The position numbers and the translations under genes were made by a program. This document shows, in pieces, positions 9,794 through 16,999 of a stretch of DNA of 64,000 bases. This DNA is from JANRKF01 sp964518725 (GTDB lineage: Bacteria; Pseudomonadota; Alphaproteobacteria; Rickettsiales; SXRF01). The notes under the pieces are model-generated. The model had not been told where the DNA came from, searched no databases, and saw only the letters and a program-made list of their open reading frames with translations. Every line of letters begins with the position of its first letter. Within the stretch, counting starts at the first letter, position 1. Where the stretch lies: NCBI GenBank assembly GCA_964518725.1, contig CAZFKP010000002.1:57091-121090 (forward strand). Direction: 5' to 3'.

Positions 9794-10540
9794 ATGAAAT
9801 TCATTCGCCTTGCTATCTCCACCGTATCCCTCATCGCGCTTGGCAGCGCTGCGTTTGCTCAGACGACACCGCTTTCAAAGGCGGATGTGGCGGCGATCGT
9901 CAAGGAAACGATCATGGAGAACCCGGAAATCATCATGCAGGCGATTGAGAAGCTGCGTGCGGATAAGGCCGAGCAGGCGAAAAAAGAATCCGCAGCGGCG
10001 CTTGAGAAGCTGGGCGCGGAAGTATTCAACAATCCGGCGATACCGGGTTATGGCGCGTCGGCCAAAGATGCGGACGTGACACTCGTGGAGTTTTTCGACT
10101 ACCATTGCGGCTATTGCAAACACTTCCTGCCGGAACTGACCAAGCTTGTCGATGCCGACAAAAAAGTGCGCGTCTTGTTCGTGGATTTCCCGATCCTTTC
10201 CGAGGACTCGGTGACGGCGGCAAAAGCGGCGATTGCCGTCAATCGTATCGACAAGGACAAATATTTCGAATTCCATTCGGCGCTGATGAAAGAATCAGGC
10301 AAGTTTGACGAAGCGAAGTTGCTCGAAGTTGGCAAGAAAATCGGCATTAAGAGCGATGTGCTGAAAACCGAAATGAACAATCCGGAAGTGGCGGCGATTG
10401 TCGAGAAGAACCGCGATATTGCCAACAAGCTCGGCATTAGCGGCACCCCGGCCATCATCATCGGCAAGGAAATTATTCCGGGTGCGACGTCGGCGGATGA
10501 GCTGAAGAAAATGGTAGCGGCAGCGCGCGCGAAGAAATAA
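9794..10540 (+). CDS. DsbA family thiol:disulfide oxidoreductase (Com1-like)
   Basis: Secreted thioredoxin-fold protein of 248 aa. It has a signal peptide (MKFIRLAISTVSLIALGSAAFA), then a helical N-terminal region of about 50 residues typical of Com1/ScsC-like proteins. The active site is FFDYHCGYCKHF (CGYC). The cis-Pro loop is ISGTPAIIIG. It probably forms or isomerises disulfides in periplasmic proteins; the long helical N-region favours a multimeric ScsC/Com1 type, which is inference. An RBS (GAGGACATC) precedes the ATG. It converges with the minus-strand gene ending at 10,542. Confidence 0.92.
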   Translation: MKFIRLAISTVSLIALGSAAFAQTTPLSKADVAAIVKETIMENPEIIMQAIEKLRADKAEQAKKESAAALEKLGAEVFNNPAIPGYGASAKDADVTLVEFFDYHCGYCKHFLPELTKLVDADKKVRVLFVDFPILSEDSVTAAKAAIAVNRIDKDKYFEFHSALMKESGKFDEAKLLEVGKKIGIKSDVLKTEMNNPEVAAIVEKNRDIANKLGISGTPAIIIGKEIIPGATSADELKKMVAAARAKK

Positions 10541-10541
10541 T

Positions 10542-10961
10542 TCAGGCCTCGTCGTCGGAATCATCCTCGGCTTCCAGCTCGTAATGCTCACGGTAGGTGC
10601 GGCTTAGGCTGCGACCTTTCAGTGCGGCGAGCATTTCCTTGCAGAGGGTGAACGTATCCATCGGCCGTTCGGTGCGGCTGAAATGGTGTTCGTGGTTCTC
10701 AAATATCTCATTCAGGATCACCGGCTGCCACTCTTTACCATCGGAGACATCGACCTTGAAATAGCCGGTGAAGCCGGTTTGTTCATATTGCGCGAAATAG
10801 TTGGTGTGAAGCTGTTTGCATTCGGCAAATACCAGCAGGTCGCCCTTCTGGATGTCCGCTCCTTCCTCGTCATGGTATTGCAGGTAGACGTTCCCGGTGA
10901 GGGTGATGGTGGCGCGTGGCTTATTGGCGCTGGTGTAGCGTATCTTATTTTTCTTACCCAT
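10542..10961 (-). CDS. Conserved hypothetical protein, 139 aa
   Basis: Starts MGKKNKIRYTSANKPRATIT with GAGGA upstream. The frame stays open further upstream, but that stretch lies inside ispE and is not protein-like. There is no signal peptide or membrane segment. The N-terminal half looks like a beta domain (ATITLTGNVYLQYHDEEGADI), the C-terminal part is helical, and the tail is very acidic (ELEAEDDSDDEA). The start overlaps the ispE stop by 8 bases, so it belongs to the TPR-ispE operon. Function unknown. Confidence 0.75.
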   Translation of the reverse strand: MGKKNKIRYTSANKPRATITLTGNVYLQYHDEEGADIQKGDLLVFAECKQLHTNYFAQYEQTGFTGYFKVDVSDGKEWQPVILNEIFENHEHHFSRTERPMDTFTLCKEMLAALKGRSLSRTYREHYELEAEDDSDDEA

Positions 10962-11814
10962 GGGTTCCTCGTAAGGTAGTTGGCACGATCCACCAGTCGG
11001 GGTGGCGCGCCTGTAGCATGCGGGCGGCATCCTCGCATAACTGGGGTGTGGGAAACAAGCCAAAACAGGTGGCGCCGCTGCCAGACATGCGCGCCAGTTC
11101 GCATCCCGGGAGGCTTTGCAACTCATGGAGTGCTCCGCCGATCGCCGGTTCCAGCGCGATGGCCGGGGTTTCGAGGGCATTATGGCTCGTCTTCAGGAAG
11201 TCGAGCAGCGAGGAAACGGTCTGGAAAACTTGCGGCATAGGAATTTCTGCATCGTAGGGTGGTGTCAGTGCGTGGTACACATCCTTGGTAGGCACTTCTT
11301 TTCCGGGATTTACCAGCAGTGCAGGAATATCCTGTGCGACGTCGAGCGGTGTCAGGATGTGGCCGGTTCCTTCCATCCATTGCGGCGTGGTGCTGAGGCA
11401 GGCAGGGACGTCGCTGCCGAGTGTGTTGGCGATGCGGTGCAGCGTGCCGGGGGCGAGTTCGAGTTGCCAATATTCGGCAAGCAGGTGCAGCGCGGTGGCG
11501 GCGTCGGCGCTGCCGCCGCCAAGCCCGGCGCCGATGGGCAAGTTTTTCTGGAGCGTGATCCTTGCCTGTGGTGTGCGGCCAGCATGTTTCGCCAGCGCAT
11601 AGGCAGCTTTCAGCACCAGGTTATCACCGGATGTTTTCTGCAATGAATCTGCAAAAGCTCCGCGAATATCGAGGGTGAGGTCATTCGACGGCTGCACCGT
11701 CAGTCTATCGCCGGTTTCGGCAAACATGACCAGGCTTTGCAGAAGATGGTATCCGTCATTACGTCTGCCGGTGACGTGCAGCATCAGGTTGATTTTGGCG
11801 CGTGCGAGGCTCAA
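10954..11814 (-). CDS. ispE: 4-diphosphocytidyl-2-C-methyl-D-erythritol kinase
   Basis: GHMP kinase of the MEP isoprenoid pathway; phosphorylates CDP-ME at the 2-hydroxyl. N-terminal ARAKINLMLHV and GYH; ATP-binding glycine motif LPIGAGLGGGSADAATAL; third GHMP motif MSGSGATCFGLF. The best start is TTG at 11,814, whose last two bases are the first two of the TGA of the upstream TPR gene (TTGA). That gives ~286 aa, the normal family length, with the first conserved residues right after the start. A longer start would add ~48 residues of non-conserved sequence. Expression is probably coupled to the TPR gene. Confidence 0.93.
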   Translation of the reverse strand: MSLARAKINLMLHVTGRRNDGYHLLQSLVMFAETGDRLTVQPSNDLTLDIRGAFADSLQKTSGDNLVLKAAYALAKHAGRTPQARITLQKNLPIGAGLGGGSADAATALHLLAEYWQLELAPGTLHRIANTLGSDVPACLSTTPQWMEGTGHILTPLDVAQDIPALLVNPGKEVPTKDVYHALTPPYDAEIPMPQVFQTVSSLLDFLKTSHNALETPAIALEPAIGGALHELQSLPGCELARMSGSGATCFGLFPTPQLCEDAARMLQARHPDWWIVPTTLRGTHG

Positions 11815-13586
11815 TGGATGTTGGCCGGTGCGGCGGTGGCCGAAGCTGATTTCGTGGCGTTGTGCAATGGCGCGGCCTGCGGCAGGCCGGAAGCCAGCTT
11901 GGCATTGATTTTCTTCATTTCGGTTTCCTCGGTGAGGAAAGTCAGGGCGCGCTGCCACTGGAAGCGAGCCTCATGTTTGCGGTCGAGCCGCCAGTAAATG
12001 TCACCGAGATGGTCGTTGACGGTGGCGTCGCCCGGCAACAGTTCAACCGCACGTTCGAGGTAGGGGCGTGCCGCTTCATATTCCCCGAGCACGAACAGCG
12101 CCCAGCCCATACTGTCGATAATCTGCGGATCGTTGGGATTAGCGGCGATGGCTTTTTCCAGCATGGCTTTTGCTTCTTCCGGCGATTCTCCACGGGTAAT
12201 CATGCCGTAGCCGAGGTAGTTGAGCACATCGGGCTGGTCGGGGTTCAGTTCCAGCGATTTGCGTAAATCGGCTTTGGCCTCGCTCCAGCGGTCGAGGCGC
12301 TCAAGGCAGGCGCCGCGGGCGTAAAACACCGCCCACTCCTTCGCCGAGGGTTCACCAGCGCGGGTGATGGCGTCGCTGTAGGCGATGGTCGCTTCAAGGA
12401 AGCGCTGGTGCACGCGCAGCAAATCGCCTTTGGCGGTCAGTGGGTCGGGTTGTTTGGGGTTCTTCGCGGCAAGTGCATCGAGGAGCGCCATCGCCGCCGG
12501 GGTGTTACCCATGCGGTCAAGGATCATGGCATGGCGGAGCGAGGCTTTGAGTGCGTATTGGCTGCTGTCGGGGATGGTTTTAAGGATGTCGCTTGCTCGT
12601 TGGTAGGAGCTCGCCTCGGAAAAAATTTCCGACAGCGAAAGTTTCGCCAGATGGAAATCCGGGCGCAGGTAGCGCGCCATCTGCAGGTAGATGGTGGCAT
12701 CTTGGCGCACGCCGGCCATCTGCATCACATTGCCCATCGTGTAGAGTACTTCGGCGATACCTTCGACCGGTGAACCGATCACCGATTCAAGCGGACGCAG
12801 CGGTTCAGGGTGCGAGGCGGCGTAGCGACCCAGCAGGTCTTTCAGTGCGGGGTATTCCGGATGTTTTGCCGAGAAATAGTGTAATTGCTGCATCATCCGC
12901 AGGGATGCGGATTCTGGCTCTTCGATCGCGTCAGTGAAGTTGGTGGCGGCCTCGTTGCTGAACCCGGCATATTCATTGATGAGGGCGAGGTGATAGTTCA
13001 TCACTCCGGCAGCGCGGCCAACGGTCACCGGCATTTCTTCAATGCTGAGGGGTTTTTTGATCTTGCCTTTCCCGGCATCGACCCACGCGTCGAGCAGTGG
13101 CAGCCAAAGCTGCCCGTTCGCTTCATCGAAGGCGTCACTCAGCTTTTTGCTGGCGGCGTCGTAATCCATTTTTTTGACCATGGAAACAACGGTCAGCAGC
13201 TCGGCAAGCGGGTCGTGAGCATCTTTTTTCTGTAGGCTAGTGGCGGTAGCAAGCGCGCTGGCCATATCGCCGCGGGATACTTGCATCGACAGTAATTGCG
13301 AGGCCAGCCCCATATTATCCGGGTTTTTTTCCAGCGCATGCGCGAGGTAAAGGATGGCCGCGTCCACATCGCCGCTCTGCCGGGCGAACTGGCTGGAAAG
13401 GAAGCTGCCGGCCGTACCGTTCTGGATGTTGGCATATTCGACTGTTTGCTCAGTGGCTGGCTTGGAATTTTCTTCGTCTTTCGGGGCGGATTCGAGCGCA
13501 TAGGCAGGGTGTGCGCCAAGGATGGCACAGAGCATCCACAGGTAAAACAAGCGAAGAAAAAGTGTATCTCTATGTTTTTTAGGCAT
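11811..13586 (-). CDS. Secreted TPR repeat protein
   Basis: About 590 aa from MPKKHRDTLFLRLFYLWMLC, a signal peptide ending near HPAYA. Several TPR-like helix pairs follow through the whole length, clearest in the C-terminal half (for example AKADLRKSLELNPDQPDVLNY and YLERAVELLPGDATVNDHLG). TPR proteins scaffold protein complexes; in alphaproteobacteria a long TPR protein next to ispE is common, but its partner is not known from sequence. The start codon has only a weak AT-rich upstream region; an ATG at 13,634 is an alternative. It is the first gene of a three-gene overlapping set with ispE and the 139-aa gene. Confidence 0.85.
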   Translation of the reverse strand: MPKKHRDTLFLRLFYLWMLCAILGAHPAYALESAPKDEENSKPATEQTVEYANIQNGTAGSFLSSQFARQSGDVDAAILYLAHALEKNPDNMGLASQLLSMQVSRGDMASALATATSLQKKDAHDPLAELLTVVSMVKKMDYDAASKKLSDAFDEANGQLWLPLLDAWVDAGKGKIKKPLSIEEMPVTVGRAAGVMNYHLALINEYAGFSNEAATNFTDAIEEPESASLRMMQQLHYFSAKHPEYPALKDLLGRYAASHPEPLRPLESVIGSPVEGIAEVLYTMGNVMQMAGVRQDATIYLQMARYLRPDFHLAKLSLSEIFSEASSYQRASDILKTIPDSSQYALKASLRHAMILDRMGNTPAAMALLDALAAKNPKQPDPLTAKGDLLRVHQRFLEATIAYSDAITRAGEPSAKEWAVFYARGACLERLDRWSEAKADLRKSLELNPDQPDVLNYLGYGMITRGESPEEAKAMLEKAIAANPNDPQIIDSMGWALFVLGEYEAARPYLERAVELLPGDATVNDHLGDIYWRLDRKHEARFQWQRALTFLTEETEMKKINAKLASGLPQAAPLHNATKSASATAAPANIH

Positions 13587-13686
13587 TTTTATATTTTGTT
13601 TCGGGTGCAAAAAATGCTTGCAACGAAAACGCATCTTACTAGAATCACCGCCCAAGTTAAATAGTATTTTTGATAAAGAGAGCATT

Positions 13687-13881
13687 ATGAGCAAAGGCAG
13701 TAAAAATAACCCGGAAGCCCGCGGTAAGAGCACCGAACTCCGCAAGTATAACGGTAAAACCGTGAAGCCGGTGCTGTTCATCCAGCGCGGTGTTGGCCGC
13801 TATATCGCTGCGGCGTTCGAAAATGGCGACCTCGCTATCGACGCAAAAACCAAGCTGCCGATCGCGTATAAAAACGTTTAA
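13687..13881 (+). CDS. Small conserved hypothetical protein, 64 aa
   Basis: Begins MSKGSKNNPEARGKSTELRK after an AGAGAG-type ribosome site. A basic N-terminus is followed by a compact beta-like part with FIQRGVGRYIAAAFENGDLA. No signal or membrane segment. It is divergent from the TPR gene and shares its promoter region. I do not recognise a named family; composition and a clear RBS support a real gene. Confidence 0.65.
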   Translation: MSKGSKNNPEARGKSTELRKYNGKTVKPVLFIQRGVGRYIAAAFENGDLAIDAKTKLPIAYKNV

Positions 13882-13883
13882 AA

Positions 13884-16877
13884 CTACGCGCCAAGGATGG
13901 TTTTAGCCGGGGCTTTGTTGTGAGCCTGCAGGTTTGACCCACCTGTTTCCGGTACGGTGGCGTTGCCGCGGTCAAATGTCACCCCGGCCATTTTCAGCGT
14001 ATCGCGGAAATTCTGAACTTCTCTTGCCAAGCTGCCGGCTGTTTGTAGCCCAAGCTTTCCGGCTTCTGTCAGCGCTGCCTGCATCTCGGAGCCGGTGACT
14101 TTTCCATCCCCGTTGCCATCCAGCCTGCCGAGCAGGTTGCCCGTACCAATATTTCGCACCGCTCCGCCAAACTCAGCAAGGCTTACCCGCCCATCGCCAT
14201 CTTTATCCATTCCGGCCAATATTTGCCCGGCGGCGGAGGCAGGATTTAGTGTCCGGGGGCGTTCCGGCGTGACTTGTACAGGTGCCGTGGGAGGTGCGAC
14301 TGCGGCACTTGGTTGTAGTTCCGGCGTGGCTTGTGCCACCACTGCGGCGACTATGGGAGCTTGGGGTGGTTCTGGCTTCTGCGTGGTTACGGGTGGGGTT
14401 ATGGTTGGTGTTGTCGGGGGCGTGCTATTGGCAGCAACTTTTTCTTCTTCTTGCTTCACAGCCTCTGCCAGTTGGTTATCGGAAGATGTCCTGCTTGGAA
14501 TGATAAGGATTTCCTGAATGCTGATCTGCGGTGTTTTAGCGACGATTGGTTCTTCTTTTGGTTTTACGAACGCCAGATGCCTGAATTGTTCAGGATACCA
14601 TTCAAGCTTAGTCAGTTCAGCGAGAGCGGATGTCATGAGCTTATATTCCGAGCGGTTCTCTGAAAACAGATTATATTTGCTGAATCCCATGTCCCGGATC
14701 GATTGTTCCATGCTTTCGCGCAGCATGGTGCGGGTTCTGCCATCGGTGAGGTCAAGCATGCCGGCATCGTTTATTTTTGCGCCCTGTTTCCGCAACGGTT
14801 CCGTGAAGCGGACATGTGCGTAGTTCAGATGTTTTAGGTTGCTGATGTCAACCCTGAAGGCGGCCTCGTTTTCACCTAACTCATCGCCAAGTTCCAAGCT
14901 GTCTTTTACCAATGTAACGCCTGGTGCTGCATTGAGAGCATTCAAGCCTGCGTTCAGTTCATTTGTTGCGCTCCGCTGTATAATTCCTGTGAGCTCACTG
15001 GATTTCGGTCGATCCTTGGCGCCTGTGACCAATTTAACAGCACCGGAAGCCAGTTCCCATTGTTCTTCTCTCCGCTCTGCGACGCGGTTATGCAATATTT
15101 CTCCGCTTTCAGGCCCTAACAAGCCACCGGATAAGATTGCTATGCCGGTCTGGTCAGCCACCAGGCTGCCCTTTTTGCCGACATTTCTGATGTTTTCTAC
15201 AGCCGTTGCATTCGGATCATAGGCTTTGGACGTTTCGTACGCCCCGTCAATGGCGGTGACGGCGGCGCCAATCCACCCCGCTCTTTTTGCCAGATGTGCG
15301 TTTCCCCTGAATATATCACTCGCAACATCCACTCCGGAAGCCGTAATTTCCAGGCCACCCAAGGCCACTTCCATGTTGTTTTCTGCATTGGTAATCCGGT
15401 TTACGCCGGTGATGATCCCCGCGCCTGCTCCCACAACTGTCTTGAGATCGTTGATATTGGCGGTGCTCGTCACAATTTTCTTGGTGTTTGGCTGCTCACC
15501 CGGTTGCGGCGCATCAGTTTTTCGGGCGTATTCCATATGTTCAGCTACTGTGAAGCCTTTGTGATCTACCCAGTTCATGAGGACGGATTTGGCGCGGTCT
15601 GATGGAAAGAGCTCCAAGGCGAACTCAACGGCGGCGGCACCTTTTTTGTGGTGTGCCATATGGAGTGGTGTCATCCCATGGGGGCCAGTTTCTGTCAGCA
15701 GGTCAAAGATTTGATCTTCTGACAAATTCTTAAACGCTACCTTGATTGGTTCGATGTTCCCCGTATTAAATGCATAATCCACGGCATTTTGATGCCCATT
15801 GTTTGGATTGCGCTGCCGTGCCAGCTCAATGATTTGTTCAGGACTCAGGTCTTTGATGAGGGATTTGGTGGTCGCCGCATCGCCATAGATCACCTGTTCC
15901 GATAACAGGCTATCGCCTTGCTGTGTTCTCGCGTTTCTCAGTATTTCAAAACGCTGTTCCGGCTCCATCCCGCCCAGCAGCTTATCGACAACATCCGGGC
16001 GGTTCATTGCTGATGCTTGAAACAGTATGGAATCCTGCTGTGTGAGCAGTTGCATACGGTGTTCCGGCCGCATTTTTTCAAGGGCGATTTCAATATTTTT
16101 AAGGTTCGCGGCATCGGTGGTTAGGTAGGCACCTTGGTTTCCTGCGTCGTCGGTGGTTCTTTGCAGAAGCTCAAGTCGTTGCTCTGAATTCAGCCCTTCA
16201 AACATGATCCTGGTGAATTCCGGTAATGGCTGCGTTAGCAGGTAATGGGTAAGATCGGAGTTTTCATAGAGTTTGGCGGATAACAGGTTCATCCGCTGTT
16301 CTGGCGTCAGGTGCCGATTTACCATTTCCAGCGTTTCAAGATTGGTTTCATCGCTACTTAATATAATCCCTCTCCACGGCATGTCGGAATTAGCGATTGG
16401 TATGTTTGCCAGAGCGAAACGATTCTCCGGGCTGAGATGCAGCATGACGGCTTTGACCGCATCGTGGTGATTGTTAAGCACGGCGATCTGGAAAATATTT
16501 TTTCCGTCTTTGCGATGTTTGTGTCCAAGGCGCTGGATAATTTCGTCTTGACTTAGCCCTTCCAGCGCCTTGTGGACATTCGATGGATCATTGGTTTTGA
16601 TTGCTCTGAAAATCTCGACGTCTTTGGGGTCGAATGTTGCATTCGTGGTTTGTCTGGATTCGTTTGGGGAGGCGTTTGGAGTGTGATTTCTATAAGGCGA
16701 CTCTGGCTCCCACATCGGCCTGTCATCTCCCGGATTCCTAGCTTCCAATTCGTTGAGGACGATGGTTTCTCCATCCGGCGTTACCCATGATGTGTGGCTA
16801 TGAACGGGGTCACCACCAGCGTTCGGAGCCTGAGCGGTGGCATCTAATGTTGTTGTGTTGTTTGTATTTTCTGGCAT
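13884..16877 (-). CDS. Ankyrin-like repeat protein with C-terminal EF-hands, 997 aa
   Basis: No signal peptide. Residues ~85-460 consist of about eight degenerate helical repeats with the shared signature (L/M)xPEQRxxLL (HLSPENRFAL, HLTPEQRMNLL, GLNSEQRLELL, KMRPEHRMQLL, GMEPEQRFEIL, DLSPEQIIEL and others) and ankyrin-type pieces such as TPLHMAHHKKG and NAVDYAFNTGN. A Gly/Ala-rich segment follows, then a Pro/Thr-rich linker (~820-880) and two canonical EF-hand loops, DKDGDGRVSLAEF and DGNGDGKVTGSEM. Ankyrin repeats mediate protein binding and EF-hands bind calcium. The combination resembles surface or effector proteins, but no secretion signal is evident. Convergent with the 64-aa gene, two bases apart. 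Confidence 0.8.
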   Translation of the reverse strand: MPENTNNTTTLDATAQAPNAGGDPVHSHTSWVTPDGETIVLNELEARNPGDDRPMWEPESPYRNHTPNASPNESRQTTNATFDPKDVEIFRAIKTNDPSNVHKALEGLSQDEIIQRLGHKHRKDGKNIFQIAVLNNHHDAVKAVMLHLSPENRFALANIPIANSDMPWRGIILSSDETNLETLEMVNRHLTPEQRMNLLSAKLYENSDLTHYLLTQPLPEFTRIMFEGLNSEQRLELLQRTTDDAGNQGAYLTTDAANLKNIEIALEKMRPEHRMQLLTQQDSILFQASAMNRPDVVDKLLGGMEPEQRFEILRNARTQQGDSLLSEQVIYGDAATTKSLIKDLSPEQIIELARQRNPNNGHQNAVDYAFNTGNIEPIKVAFKNLSEDQIFDLLTETGPHGMTPLHMAHHKKGAAAVEFALELFPSDRAKSVLMNWVDHKGFTVAEHMEYARKTDAPQPGEQPNTKKIVTSTANINDLKTVVGAGAGIITGVNRITNAENNMEVALGGLEITASGVDVASDIFRGNAHLAKRAGWIGAAVTAIDGAYETSKAYDPNATAVENIRNVGKKGSLVADQTGIAILSGGLLGPESGEILHNRVAERREEQWELASGAVKLVTGAKDRPKSSELTGIIQRSATNELNAGLNALNAAPGVTLVKDSLELGDELGENEAAFRVDISNLKHLNYAHVRFTEPLRKQGAKINDAGMLDLTDGRTRTMLRESMEQSIRDMGFSKYNLFSENRSEYKLMTSALAELTKLEWYPEQFRHLAFVKPKEEPIVAKTPQISIQEILIIPSRTSSDNQLAEAVKQEEEKVAANSTPPTTPTITPPVTTQKPEPPQAPIVAAVVAQATPELQPSAAVAPPTAPVQVTPERPRTLNPASAAGQILAGMDKDGDGRVSLAEFGGAVRNIGTGNLLGRLDGNGDGKVTGSEMQAALTEAGKLGLQTAGSLAREVQNFRDTLKMAGVTFDRGNATVPETGGSNLQAHNKAPAKTILGA

Positions 16878-16999
16878 TGACAGTTTAGGAAGTATTAATT
16901 ATTAATGATGCTTTATCATTGTACTCCTTTCTGGTTACAATTATGTGAACATTGCCTAAAATCGACAGTGTTGACACATATACATGGTATATCAGCGGG

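Noticed and set aside
11815..11958. 48-codon N-terminal extension of IspE
   Set aside because: It overlaps the TPR gene, is not conserved in the family, and the TTGA overlap gives a normal-length protein.
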